DNA of 64,000 nucleotides from Agapanthus africanus (lineage: Eukaryota > Streptophyta > Magnoliopsida > Asparagales > Amaryllidaceae), in assembly GCA_030015575.1 (NCBI GenBank), contig CM057342.1, positions 257,510,867-257,574,866 of the forward strand, in the 5' to 3' direction. The translations under genes and the position numbers were made by a program. The notes under the pieces are model-generated. The model did not search any database and had not been told where the DNA came from. It worked only from the letters and a program-made list of their open reading frames with translations. Each line of letters begins with the position of its first letter. Position 1 is the first letter of the stretch. Of the stretch, positions 1-12,130 are shown in pieces.

Positions 1-2870
1 CAAGATAAACTGGCTCCTGTAAGAACAGGAGCTCCTCCGTGGGCTCAGTGGAAAAATACGGCTTTAGTCTATGTCCATTCACTTTGAAAAATGTGCCGTT
101 TTTAACATTTTCTACTTCTACTGCCCCGTGCGGGTATACAGACCGCACAATAAAAGGTCCCTTCCACCGAGATCGAAGCTTACCCGCGTGAAGGTGTAAT
201 CGTGAATCATAAAGAAGGACTTGTTGACCAGGTGAAAATGTTTTCCTCAAAATGTTTTTATCGTGAAAAACCTTAGTCCTATTCTTTATAATTATAGCGT
301 TATCATAAGCTTCATCGCGGAGTTCGCTTAGCTCATTAAGTTGCAGCTTCCGAAAGTTGCAGGCTTGGTTTATGTCAAAGTTGATTTCCTTAATAGCCCA
401 CAATACTTTATGCTCAAACTTGACAGGTAAGTGACATGCCTTCCCAAACACTATCCTATATGGAGACATCCCTAGGTCGGTTTTAAATGCAGTTCGGAAT
501 GCCCAAAGAGCATCCGTCAGTTTGGTCGACCAGTCTTTTCTATTCTTAGCAACAGTTTTCTCCAGGATTAGTTTGATCTGTCTATTCGAAATCTCAGCCT
601 GCCCGCTCGTCTGGGGATGTAGGGTGTAGAAAGTCTGTGGTTGATTCCGTATTTCCGCATCAGAGTCTCGAAAGATCTGTTGCAGAAATGTGTCCTATTA
701 TCGCTAATGATAGCGCGTGGGTGTCCAAATCGCGAAAAGATATTCTCTTTTAAGAACCTAATGACAACTTTCTTGTCATTAGTGCGACATGGAATGGCTT
801 CAACCCACTTTGAAACATAATCAACCGCCAGCAGTATGTACAAATTCCCAAAGGAGTTGGGAAAGGGACCCATAAAATCAATGCCCCAAACATCGAATAT
901 TTCAACAACCAGAATGGGTTGCTGAGGCATTTCATTTCTCCGGGATATTCTACCCATGTACTGACATTGTATACAGGTTTTGCAATGCTCAAATGCGTCC
1001 TTGAATAAGGTCGGCCAATAAAATCCACATTGCAAAACCTTCTCCGCCGTCTTTTTAGGACCGAAGTGACCCCCACAAGCCTGATCATGACAAAAAGAAA
1101 GAACACTCTTGAACTCTTCTTTCGGGACACACCGGTGAATGATCTGATCAGGACAATATTTAAACAGATATGGATCATCCCAGTAAAAGTATTTTACTTG
1201 GAATAGAAAACGGTATTTATCCTGTTTTGACCAATCGCTGGGTATCAGTCCCGTGACAAGATAATTCACAATATCCCTGAACCAAGGTTCATTGGATACG
1301 CTCAAGAGTTGTTCGTCAGGAAACGAATCATTGATCGGCAGAGTCACAGGGGAAGAAGAGATGCGTGAAAGATGGTCGGCTACTACGTTTTCACATCCTT
1401 TCTTATCTTTGATAACAAGATCAAATTCTTGTAATAGAAGGATCCAACGTATTAGTCGACCTTTTGCATCTTTCTTCGCCAGAAGATGTTTTAAGACGGA
1501 ATGGTCAGTGTACACAACTATAGGAGAGCCAATTAAGTAAGGCTTGAATTTTTCTAATGCAAATACAATCGCTAAAAGTTCTTTCTCGGTGGTTGTATAA
1601 TTGATTTGTGCATCATTCAGGGTCTTACTTGCATAGTATATCACGTGTGGCATCTTTTCAATATGCTGTCCTAAGACTGATCCTACTGCAAAGTCGGATG
1701 CATCACACATCAGCTCAAAGGGGTAGTCCCAATTTGGAGACGATAGAACAGGCGCTGAAGTGAGTGAGTGTTTAAGTGAGTCGAAAGCTGTCTCACAGTC
1801 CGAGTCAAAATGGAAGGTCATATCCTTGGCCAGGAGAAGAGTTAAAGGTCTAGCAATTTTGCTAAAATCCTTAATGAATCTTCTATAAAATCCCGCATGG
1901 CCAAGGAAAGATCGAATATCTTTGACGCTTTTGGAATGAGGAAGGTTTTGAATGACATCTATCTTAGCTCTGTCAACCTCAATGCCTTTCTGTGAAATAA
2001 CATGTCCAAGTACAATTCCTTCTTGGACCATGAAATGGCATTTTTCCCAGTTCAAAGTTAAGTTCTTCTCTTTGCAACGAGTAAGAACTGCGTTAAGATT
2101 CGCAAGGCAATCAGAAAAAGAGTCTCCAAAATTCGAGAAATCGTCCATAAAGATCTCCAGAAAATTCTCTACCATGTCAGAGAATATCCCCATCATACAC
2201 CGCTGAAAGGTAGCGGGAGCATTGCATAACCCAAAGGGCATGCGACTGTAAGCAAAAGTACCAAAAGGACAAGTAAAAATGGTTTTATCTTGATCCTTTT
2301 TGGCGATGGGGACCTGATTATAACCTGAGTATCCGTCCATAAAACAATAATATTCTCGTCCAGCTAAGCGTTCCAGCATTTGATCAATGAATGGTAGAGG
2401 AAAGTGGTCTTTCCTCGTGGCAGCATTGAGTTTTCTATAATCAATACATACACGCCACCTAGTTTGGGCACGTGTCTGAATCAACTCATTTGCCTCATTG
2501 GTTATAACAATGATGCCGGATTTCTTAAGAACGACATGTATAGGACTCACCCATTGGCTATCAGAGATGGGGTATATAATACCATTATCTAGGCATTTGA
2601 CGATCTCTTTCATCACTGCTTCCTTCATGACGGGATTCAACCGTCTCTGCGGTTCTTGGGTTGGTCTGGCATCATCCATCACATGTATATGATGTTCAAC
2701 AATCAAGGGACTAATCCCTTTGATGGCCGCCATAGTCCAATCAAACGCCTCTTTGTTAGATCTCAATACCGATAAAAGTGCATTCTCTTGCTCTGATGCT
2801 AGAGAAGCGGATATTATAACCGGTAAAGACTCATTCTCACCTAAATAAGCATATTTAAGATGGGAAGGTA
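1..2870 (-). pseudogene. Athila pol region: reverse transcriptase, RNase H, integrase
   Basis: Minus-strand pol of the element at the left edge. Read in sense order there is a reverse transcriptase ([47 protein letters not shown], catalytic segment FMDDFSNFG), an RNase H ([31 protein letters not shown]), and an integrase with its zinc-binding region ([19 protein letters not shown]) and core ([21 protein letters not shown]). The first 560 bases hold the integrase C-terminal part, including [23 protein letters not shown] and the order RT-RNase H-IN are typical of the Athila branch of plant Ty3/gypsy. These enzymes copy element RNA into DNA and insert it. Treated as a fossil: broken in a small number of places. 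Confidence 0.9.
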
Positions 2871-2882
2871 AAATTTTGAGAT

Positions 2883-5485
2883 CTAATATGGGAGGAGAAA
2901 TGATACAAGGTGGATCATCGAGTGATTTTTGGATTTACAAAGAAGCTCAGAGCCTGTGAAAGATACAGACTCGGGTGGAGAAAAGTCAGGAGTGCAGGAC
3001 TCAAGTGTAGAAAAAGTGTCCTCACTAAGATCATGTGTAAAGTCAAATAGAGATGTGGTAATGTCGTCGAGATCTGTAAAGCAAAGTTCCTCAGCTCCGC
3101 AACTATCGGGAGCGATCTCGTAGACAGAGCACACATCTAGAATATGAGCAGAGGGTTCTGAAGGCTGACTTCCAACTTTGTAGATATTTAGTTCAATGGT
3201 CATATTTCCAAATGATAAGTTCATTGAACCATTTCTACAGTTTATAACAGCGTTGGAAGTGGCAAGGAAAGGACGACCCAGAATCACCGGAATTTGGCCC
3301 CGGGGGTTTGCTACAGGCTGTGTATCAAGTACAATGAAGTCTACAGGGAATACAAATTCCCCGACCTTTATCAACACATCCTCTAGTTCACCCCTTGGTT
3401 TGGTGATTGAACGGTCTGCCATTTGGAGAGTGCAGTGAGCAGGTTTCAACTCTCCAATCCCTAGTTGCTCATATACAGAATTTGGAAGTAGGTTAACACT
3501 TGTGCCAAGGTCTAAAAGAGCACGATTTATATTTTTACCCCTAATAGAAATCGAAATTGTAGGACATCCTGGGTCCTTTCGTTTCTTTGGTAGCTGGGGA
3601 ATAAAAGCAGTGCTAATATTATTAGACATAAAGACCTTCTTCGGCACTTGAGTCTTTCTCTTCCTAGTGCACAAGTCCTTAAGAATTTTCGCATAAGCGG
3701 GGACTTGTTGAATCGCATCTAAGAGAGGGATGTTGATATTAACATGTTTGAACATTTCCATAATTTTCTCCATATGAGGACTCGTTCTGTTACCCCTTAA
3801 CCGATTCGGGTAAGGAGATTTTGCAATAAGCGTCGGGTCCATCATAGGAGAAGGAAGAGGGGGTAGACGTGATCCCAAAATAGGTGTGGGGACCGTCTGT
3901 GGAGAACTAGAAGGGCTATACTGAGGTGTCGAGCCTAGTGGGAAATGAAGAATAGGCTCGCGAGAAGGTGGTGGGGTAGAAGAACAAGGATCAGAAGTAG
4001 AAGTGTGTGTGTGAGGAAAGGTCTCAGCCGGGGTGTTATTGATAGGATTTTCAATATCATCAATTCCTTTCCCGACATGATTATTCAGCACTCTTCCCGA
4101 TCTCAACGTTGTGACGACATTTACATTGTAATGCCCAGGATTCTGTAGGGGTTGAGAAGGAAGTTTCCCTTTTTCTCTCACACTCATTTCGGCTTTAAGT
4201 CGTGCGATTTCAGCTTCCATCGATCTGATACTCTCAGCTTGGGACACTGAGTTTTTCTTTATCTCACTGACGGAAGATCTAACCTCAGTCGAAACCTCTA
4301 TGAAATTTGACAAGAGTGATTTCATGGTTTGAGTGAATTGAGAGAACTCGTCAGAACAGGACAACTGCATAGGATTAGACTGTGCAGGAGCGTTGACCTG
4401 GTTTTGGAAATTCTGTGACTGGTAAGGGTGCTGAGTGAGTTGAAGGGGTTGCTGTGGTGGAGGAAGAGCCCTTTGAAAATTATTTTGGCTTGGAACCGTG
4501 TTTTGAGATTGTTGTTGTTGGTTCCAAGCAAAATTCGGGTGATTCCTCCAACCCTGATTGTACGTGGAAGAATATGGATCATTTCTAGGTCTTTAAAATG
4601 CGGCATTAGTATGCTCGAGACCTTGAAACGCAGAGTTTAATGGACATTCTTCCGTTAAATGAGACGGATCAGAACAGCACCCACATACAGTTTTGGGGAG
4701 CGACATTGGGTTTAGGGAGGCTGCTGCAAATTTGTGTTCCATAGCCTCGAGCTTCTTTTGCATTGCTGCCATCTCAGCTCGAACACCTATAGACACATCT
4801 ATTTGGTGTACGCCACCCCTATTCAATGATTGGGTTCCACTCTCCCACTGTAGTGACTTTTCAGCGAACTCTTCTAAAAATTTCCATGCCTCCCCATCGT
4901 CCTTAGTCATAGAAGTGCCTTGACACATGTTTTCAAGGTTCTGTTTAGTGTTCGGGTTAATGCCCTCATAGATGATTTGGCATAGATCCCATCTCGGGAT
5001 GCCGTGATGAGGACATTGAACCAATAGATCCTTGAAACGTTCAAAGCATTTAAAGAATGGTTCAGTAGGGAGCTGGGTAAATTGATTCAGTTCGCTACGG
5101 ATTCGAGCTGTCTTTTGCATAGGGTAAAATTTCTTAAGGAATGCCACGACGAATTCTTCCCAATTCGTAATAGAGTGTGCGGTAGTGTTATATAGCCACT
5201 TCTCGGCTATATCGCACAAAGTAAATGGAAGAAGTCATAGACGCATAGCATCCACTGAAAGTTGTGACGTACCCATCATTGCGCATACGTTTTCAAATTT
5301 GGTAATGAAAACGTAAGCGTCCTCAGTCTCGAGTCCGTGGAATTTGGGTAAAAGGTTGATGTATTGGGGTTTAATTTCAAAATTATCCCCGTTGGCTGGT
5401 GGAATGGATAAGCAGGTCGAAAGAGGACCTCAAATAGGATAGCACCTCTCCTGGAGAGAGATGCGGGGTGGATTCTGCGCACCAA
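2883..5485 (-). pseudogene. Athila gag and protease region
   Basis: Upstream half of the coding part. Near 4600-5220 is a gag capsid-like domain (WEEFVVAFLKKFYP, QLPTEPFFKCFERFKDLLVQ, a pattern usual in plant Ty3 gag) and a cysteine-rich stretch CGCCSDPSHLTEECPL. A proline/serine-rich linker lies at about 3800-4050. Near 3200-3560 is a retropepsin-like protease with LLDLGTSVNLLPNSVYEQLG and VILGRPFLATSNAVINC. Gag would form the particle and the protease would cut the polyprotein. The same block, recognisably homologous, occurs in the pol-less Athila derivative at 56.3-59.3 kb. Fossil, broken in a few places. Confidence 0.88.
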
Positions 5486-6616
5486 CGGACGGCGGTAGAT
5501 TAGTGGTAAAGAAATTCGATGGAGGTGGATCCATCGATGTGGGTGTGGTAGTGGGTAAAGAAGAAGTGAATAGAGAAATACCGACTTCGGAGTCGATAAA
5601 GGGTATGCGGACTAAACGGGCACTAGAATCCCGTGTCCAGCCTATCTTGTACTAAAAAGGGTTAGTACAAGTGGCAGCGTGGCTTATAATTAGGGGTATG
5701 AATAAATGAATGCGGTGTTTGTTTTGAAAAGGGGACGGATTTTTTTAAAAAAAATGATGCAACACACAAAACCCTAATTCTAGGGGTCGCCTAGGTCAGA
5801 TCTCTAGACCGCTCCTAACTGCCAGAAGACAAGACGCAGGTTAAATCCTCCACTGCCTCTTTGTCTCTCCTGTGGCCAGGTAAGTGCCAGGTAAGTGGGA
5901 GGTTCTCCACGACGTAAGTAGTGGGCCTAATTAAGTAACCACTAGCCTTCGACACACTTGCCTTAGACACCACAAAAGAAACGCAGATAAGCAATGAATT
6001 ACCCACGGCCTTCTTCTGTCCTAAGTGAGCGCGACGGTCCTTAGAGTCATCTCTAGATATTTTTTAGTCAATGAGGGTCAATGTGGATGCAAATTTTGCG
6101 ATTTTCGGGGCTTAGGAAGGGTAATGAACTCCCCACCTAATCTAGATTTGGTCTTTGCCCCTTAATGTCCGTATTAATTATGCAAACAACCACAAGAATC
6201 AAAACAGGCACAATTTAATTTTGTTATTTTGTGCGCTGCGATTATTTGCAAAGAAACCTGCAGGAAATTGTTATTTGGAGCAGATTTTAGAAGGAGATAA
6301 GAAAGTAAGAGGTTACCTGCCAAAATTTGCACAGAGAACCCTTTAGCAAGCCAGGGAATCAACGCAAATCGTGGCTCCTACCGTGATTTCGCCGCCGTCG
6401 GTGATGATCCCTGCACCAAAATTCAACAGCAAGCTGCTGTTTACTCCTTCAGCTCTCTGGAATTTTTCAAAAATTATTTCAATTGCACAGCAAGCTCCAG
6501 ATCTCCTTGCAATGAACCACAACAAATCGTTTAGATTTTGCGCGAATTTTTATCACAAAATTACAATGGAATAAATCTTTCAATTCAAATTTCAATATAA
6601 AACGAATTAGCGCGCG
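5486..6616 (-). other. Athila 5' leader, no gene seen
   Basis: Untranslated stretch between the primer site and gag. It contains a T/A run near 5730-5750 and a block (about 5775-6170) clearly similar to 59400-59800 in the other Athila element, including a shared CTAGACCGCTCCTA segment and the AAGTGCCAG...GTGGGAGGT block. That conservation supports a shared leader, not host sequence. I see no open frame of note and no domain. Confidence 0.65.
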
Positions 6617-6635
6617 ATCCCCGGCAGCGGCGCCA
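6617..6635 (-). promoter_or_regulatory. Primer binding site copy 1 (tRNA-Asp type)
   Basis: On the minus strand this reads TGGCGCCGCTGCCGGGGAT, complementary (one difference) to the 3' end of plant tRNA-Asp. It primes minus-strand DNA synthesis in Athila-type elements. It is the inner copy of a pair. The second, nearer the LTR, is at 6679-6697. Confidence 0.85.
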
Positions 6636-6678
6636 TTTTGATTGATATGAATTCTTGTTGTGTAAATCAAATCAAATG

Positions 6679-6697
6679 ATCTCCGGCAACGGCGCCA
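6679..6697 (-). promoter_or_regulatory. Primer binding site copy 2, abutting the LTR
   Basis: Minus strand TGGCGCCGTTGCCGGAGAT, again the tRNA-Asp 3'-end complement, and almost touching the LTR edge at 6700. Each copy is followed on the plus strand by a TGATTGAT LTR-edge motif (6639 and 6700), so a piece of about 61 bp spanning primer site and LTR edge is duplicated. Confidence 0.85.
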
Positions 6698-7830
6698 TTT
6701 GATTGATCTTTTCTTTGTGTGTCGGTTTAGAAAATGAATAAAATTCACAATTAAAGAATTATTTGACCGCAATCAACTACGGTGTCGGATGTAGATCGTA
6801 AGCGAGTGCGGATCGTCCACAGGGATTGTGCGATTCGTTTGTATTTTAATTTGTTTGAATTGAAAAGTTAATAGAAAAGAAAAGAAAACATGATTCAAGA
6901 TTTTTATCGATGGGTTTCTTGTGTCACTAATCTAATCAAGAATCAAGAAAATGATAAAAATTGAGAATCGAGTTTCGATAGAATTCCAATCACTTTAGGG
7001 TTTCAAGATTTGAAGTAAAGCTCGTAGGAATCGAGTAAATTGTAGATGTGATGAAGATTCAAGATTACGATTTCTTATCTAGTAACAAATTGATGCTAAA
7101 TCGATGTCGAATTCATCGAGGATCAAGGATCTTGCGAGGAATTAGGGTTCCTCATCCTATCCTTTGTCCTTTCGATGAATAACATTCACTAGATAGTTTC
7201 TTGAAAGTCGAATGATCAATGGTCGATCTCTAGATCGTGCGAAAGGAATCAAGAACACATTCGCATCGACCTAGATCATCGATCAATCGATTTTCAAGAA
7301 TTTACAATTGTTTTAAGACTTAAGAAAACGTTTAACAATTCATCAACATCATCATTTTACAATTGTTTCGATTCCTCCACGAGCGGAGTTTTATTCAAGC
7401 ATCATCACAAAGTACATATTCAAGAATCTAAATGAATCATAATGCTTGAATTGAAATGTAAACAAGTTAAAGAATCTTCACCTTTATTACAACAACAAGT
7501 AGTTACAACTCTCGAGATTTACAAGAGGTAGGAACTTTGCTCGTTGAATCTTGCATCGCTCGGCTTCTTGAGTCTTGGATCGCTTCGATCTCGTGCTCCG
7601 TTGAATACCGGCTTTGCTTCTAAAGGTTGCTTGAAGACTTGCTTTGCTTGATCTCCATGGATCTTGAATTGGGTATTTCTAGATTGGATTAGGGTTAGGG
7701 TTTGGAGGTGACAAGAATGTGGGTAGATGAAGAACTAGGGTTTCTAATCAACAACTAACCCACAAAATTGATTTCTGAAATGAGATGGGATCTAGATGAT
7801 AGATGATATGATTATAAGTGAGCCTAGGGG

Positions 7831-7840
7831 TCTATTTATA
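7831..7840 (-). promoter_or_regulatory. TATA box of Athila LTR promoter
   Basis: Minus strand TATAAATAGA, inside the LTR at a position comparable to TATA-like motifs in the other Athila LTRs (33658-33665, 54134-54143, 61157-61166). It probably fixes the U3/R boundary of the element transcript about 30 bases further along the minus strand. Assignment rests on motif and position only. Confidence 0.6.
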
Positions 7841-8074
7841 GGTTTCCCAAACCCTAGGTCTAGGTTTGAATTTGCAATTCCCTCCAAAAGTTTGTTGTAA
7901 GTTAGTTAGGAGCTTAGCTTAGGCTTTAAGCTACGAATGTTTTAGCTTAGAAACCCTAGTTTGCTGAACTGGCAGAGTCTTCTAGAGTCTTCTGGAAACT
8001 GTAGCAGCTTGATGAAGTGTGGAAGATGACGTAGGAGTTATGGCGCAGAGAACTAGGGCTGACGTGGCAGGGAC

Positions 8075-8120
8075 GCCGCGGAACCGTGGCTCCAGGCGGC
8101 TCCAGCCGCGGTTCCGCGGC
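8075..8120. repeat. GC-rich hairpin in Athila U3
   Basis: Two 17-nt arms, GCCGCGGAACCGTGGCT (8075-8091) and AGCCGCGGTTCCGCGGC (8104-8120), pair with one G-T wobble around a 12-nt loop. Arm length, loop length and arm sequence match the hairpin in the copia leader at 28341-28386. It lies roughly 230 bp upstream of the LTR TATA box. Confidence 0.85.
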
Positions 8121-8519
8121 CACTTGGCTGCCTTAGGGCTTCAAGCTTCTTCTGTTGGTTTGTGTTGTCTTTTGATGTATTTCTTGCTATGTTGAATCTC
8201 TGAATTCTTTTTAGATCAATACCAGATTCAAAATCCTTGAGTTGGCGTATTCTTTAGCAGTCTTTATTTGTAAATTTGACCGATCTTTTGTAATGTCCTG
8301 CACAGACTTCGAAACACAAGTTGCGATATATAGGAATGATGCCATGCTATGAAATGCAGTCAATTTCCTTCATAGTGCCGGTTTTAGAGTCTAACTCATG
8401 CAATCTGATATTTAACGACTGATTTTCTAATATGTGCGATATGAATGCCGAACACTTCTAGATGAGTGCAAATGATAGGGAAATTGCCGGTTAAAAGATG
8501 CAGTATTTTCGACTGATCA

Positions 8520-11106
8520 GGTATCTAGCTTGGAACTCTTCCAACATACCGTCCCTCCTATGAGGCTAAAGACAATGCCAGTGACTGACATTCAGTCGAC
8601 TTTACCACCCTGGAAGCTATCCAGTGATTCTCCCCAGGACTGATTGATACCATCTCACTACACCTAGTGAGAATCCTAACATCCAGTTAGATCTATCTCA
8701 TAGATCCAAAACCCAGGATTTTCGAGATATCACCTTGATTCTATATGGAGAATCCTTGTGATAAGAGGAGATTGACCGAGCGTAGCATAGGAAACACCTT
8801 TCCTACCAAGAATATGTCATCCACGTACAATACGAGGAAGACCAACTTACTCTCTACTACCTTTTTGTTTATACAAGGTTCATCTACCATTTTGATGAAG
8901 TCAAACTCTTTGACTACCACATCAAAACAGATGTTCCAACTCCGCGATACCTTCTTTAACCCGTAAAGCAACTTGCACGCGTTTCCGCTGCTCCCACTAT
9001 CTACAAAGCCCTCTGGCTGTGTACTTATAGACGCTCTCTTCTAAATCAATATTTAGAAAAGCAGTCATGACACCCAACCACCAGATATCGTAGTCATGGT
9101 ATGTAGCAATGGTAAGTAGGATCCGGTATGGACATAAGCATAGGCACTGGAGAAAAGGTTTCATTATAATCCACACCTGGTCAATGACGAAAACCTTTTA
9201 CAACTAGTCTAGTTTTGAAAGTATCAACTTTTCCATCTACACCAAGTAATCTTCTCAAGATACACTTGCTCCTGATAGGGATTTAACCCTTCAGATAAAG
9301 CAACCAAAGTCCATACTTTGTTGGTGTACATAGATTCCATCTCAGATCGCATAGTATCCAGCCATTCTTACAGAGTCCCCACTCTTGATGGCCTGCTCGA
9401 AACTAGTTGGGTCATCATCTCATGATGCAATCCTCGCTCCCACTGTCATAGAGAAAACCGAAGTATCTCTCAGGCGGATGAGGAACCCTACCAGATCGGC
9501 GGAGAGGCTGAGATTCGTTGGGAGCTATTGAAACCTGTAGTTATACCAAATCATGAGCTATAGTTTGTATAGCTAGAACTCCTTCCAGTTTTACCTCATG
9601 ACCACAAATTTGTTTCAAAAATAAATTCCTTATCTAAAAAAGGTGGCATGCCGAGAAATAAAACACCTTTTGTTCCTCGGTATGGTAGAAGATATTCCCT
9701 TGCGAATGCTTGGGATATCCAACAAACTTCCACAGATCTGACCTTGCCTCGAGCTTGTCCGAATTTTGCTTTTAAATATAGGCCGGACAACCCCAAATCT
9801 TAACTTACTTAAGAGATGGGCTCTTCCCATACCATATCTCATATGGAGTGGTAGGCACCTGATTTGGTTGGAACTCTATTCAATAGGTATGCAGCTTCTC
9901 AAGTGCATAACTCCCTAAAATGAAACAGGCAACTCAGTAATACTCATCATAGTGCGCACCATATCTTATAGGGTGCGATTGCTCCGCCCCGATACACCGA
10001 CGTGCTGTGGTGTATACGGAGGAGTAATGCTGAGAGAGAATCTCATTCTCCTTTAGAATAGTCCAGGAATTCCATGCACAAGTATTCTCCTCCCTGATCA
10101 CATCAAAGGACATAATACTTATACCCGTTTTGGTTCTCTACTTCTAACTTATATTCTTTAAATTTCTCAAAAGCTTCAGACTTGTGTTTCAACAGGAACA
10201 TATGTCCGAATTTTAAGAGATCATCAGTGAATGTAATGAAGTACAAAGAACCGGTCCTGGCATGTGTAGACGGGGGATCTACATACATCATCATGTAGCA
10301 ATCCCAAGAGTTCACTAACTCTTTCTCTGTTTCCAGTAAACGGAGCTATGGTCATTTTATCTTTGTGACATGACTGGCAAGTTTCACAAGATGTAAATTC
10401 AAACTGATTTAAATATGCATCTTAATGTAACTTAGCTAGTCGGGTCGCATTGATATGACTTAATCTACAATGCTTCAAGAAGGATTCGTTCATTTCTGAA
10501 CTCTTCCTCTTGTGTGTGTTCTGTACGTTGAGAACTGTAATTTGATTTAGAATGTATATGCTTTTAGATAACGTACCTGAACCGATCAACTCTTGATATA
10601 GGAAATGTTCAAAACATTATCCATCAATACAAAACTATATCCTTCTTTACTAAATAAAGAGACTGATATGATTTTGTATATCAGGTTCGGTATCTAATAA
10701 CATTCATTCAGAATCAATATATTTGGTAATACATGGTGATAACTGCCAACAAACTTGGCTGCAAAACTTACACCGTTTCAAACTCTTGAAACTTATCACC
10801 CGTTCTTAGTTCTCTACCTATCTGCAGCCCATGTAACATATTACATATGTGGGATCCTGATCCGGTATCACATACACAGGACGTAGAGTATACTGAGAAA
10901 CAGTTCTCTGTAATGAACACACCCGAAGAAGATACATCATCATGCACTTTCTTCGTTTGGGCGGCACGGGAATCCTGGTAATACCCTATTTCCTGCTCGG
11001 TCTTATAACAATTATAAGTTGGAGCGGGACCAACGTTTCCCAGTACAGTATAACAAACGGGTTTGGTTAATACATCCATATTATTATCTTGATTAAGGCG
11101 TGACAT
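8520..11106 (-). pseudogene. Copia pol remnants (protease, integrase, RT)
   Basis: Decayed minus-strand pol matching block by block the better copy at 22578-25883. Visible pieces are the protease segment (DTGSGSHICN near 10.85 kb), an integrase core piece (YFITFTDDLLKFGHMFLLKHK near 10.2 kb, shown here in part), an integrase C-terminal piece near 9.6-9.85 kb, and an RT piece with FLVLYVDDIFLVGK near 8.8 kb. The start region MDVLTKPVCYTVLGNVG matches the start of the younger copy. Many breaks and internal losses. Confidence 0.8.
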
Positions 11107-11889
11107 GGTCGCTACCTGGAGAGAGAAAAGAAAACACTTAGCGTATGCTCTTGCAAGATCAGATTGGTTATTATTTTATCTAATCAGGATGGCTCCCACT
11201 ATTTTTATCAAATCTTCCTCCAAACCCTAAAAGGAAAGACTAGCCGGGATTAATTACACCCTACAAGTTCGCCAATCTTTCAGCCAGGCCAGTGCCGGTA
11301 CTTTGAGGTTCCCCGTGCTTTCGCATGGACCTAATTAAAATAAACCTCGTTTTCCCAGGGGCGTAACCCCGTTGACATCTTTCTAGACACCTACTTGATC
11401 GGCTAATTATAATGTGTAAAAACTCTCCCGGGAGTAACTCTTAATCGCAGTGAGTATCGGGATCCAATTATCTTATAGAATGTATGCAATCTCATTGCAA
11501 ATTTCAACACTTGAAATTCCCGATAATTTTGCCCCTAGCAACTATATGAACTTAACATAATCAACAAATCATAAGTGCTAGTCAAGTTCAACCCGTCATT
11601 TCTTGATTGAATTAAACCCACCCGCACGACCCTTAACATAGTCAACAAAGTCGCACGACTACCCTAATCCAATCGCATCATATGCTTATGCAGATAAGCA
11701 TTAACTAGCTACCACACACTATGCCTTAATATAGTCAACAAACGTAGCACGAATACTAACTAGTACTTATCTGAAATGATGGAGGGCTACGACAGGTTTT
11801 TAAGAAAACCTTTTGCGTAATGAACTTGACATCGTCGTAGAATCGAGTGATTTTTGAAAAGGAGTGTTTTTTAGGCTTTTACTAATTTT

Positions 11890-12130
11890 GCTAAAGAGGT
11901 CAATCCCGGTGAAGGGATCTCGGCTCTTTCCTCATTGAATGAGGTGCAGGATATTTCACAAATACCACTATGCAAAGCAAAAACTATAAAAGCAAACAAA
12001 ATACAAACCGAGTTTATAGCATCTGCTAGTTTCGCTAAAGAGGTCACTCCCGGTGAAGGGATCTCGGCTCTTTCCTCGTCGAATAAGGTGCTGGATATTC
12101 TACAAGGAATACCGCTATGCAAAGTAAGAA
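11890..12130 (-). repeat. Paired leader repeat of copia (old copy)
   Basis: Two copies of a roughly 95-bp unit, each containing GTGAAGGGATCTCGGCTCTT on the plus strand. Read on the element's sense strand both give a similar peptide, with FNEERAEIPSPGLTSLAKL in one copy and FDEERAEIPSPGVTSLAKL in the other. Equivalent pairs sit at 26643-26880 and 38180-38410. Function unknown. Confidence 0.75.

Larger units (their letters stand above)
1..8519 (-). mobile_element. Athila-type Ty3/gypsy retrotransposon, cut by window edge
   Basis: An element on the minus strand: LTR at 6700-8519, tRNA-Asp type primer site, leader, gag-protease and pol running off the left edge. Its 3' LTR, and any env-like region typical of Athila, would lie outside the window. 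The right boundary is placed where the LTR ends in GACTGATCA, matching the GACTGAACA end of the Athila LTR at 61804. Copia-type sequence resumes directly at 8521, so I infer this element was inserted into the older copia at 8520-16124. The matching target duplication cannot be checked because the other end is missing. The reading frames are long but broken in a few places. It is the best preserved Athila copy here and probably of moderate age. Confidence 0.88.
6700..8519 (-). repeat. 5' LTR of the Athila element
   Basis: About 1.8 kb, beginning TGATTGAT and ending TGATCA on the plus strand. It shares three blocks with the Athila LTRs at 32772, 53243 and 60266: an ACCGCAATCAA...CGGTGTCG block near the primer site, a GC-rich hairpin in U3, and the terminal ATTTTCGACTGA segment. 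It contains a TATA box on the minus strand at 7831-7840. No coding sequence. Confidence 0.87.

Noticed and set aside
1292-2692. Open frames on the plus strand opposite the Athila pol
   Set aside because: They are the complement of a strongly recognisable pol on the minus strand and contain no domain of their own.
6617-6697. tRNA-Asp-like sequence
   Set aside because: Only the last 18-19 bases of the tRNA match and they sit against an LTR, so these are primer binding sites and not tRNA genes. The same holds for 60248-60265.
8070-8125. GC hairpin as a transcription terminator
   Set aside because: There is no T run and it recurs upstream of the LTR TATA motif and within a copia leader; a bacterial-type terminator reading does not fit a plant element.
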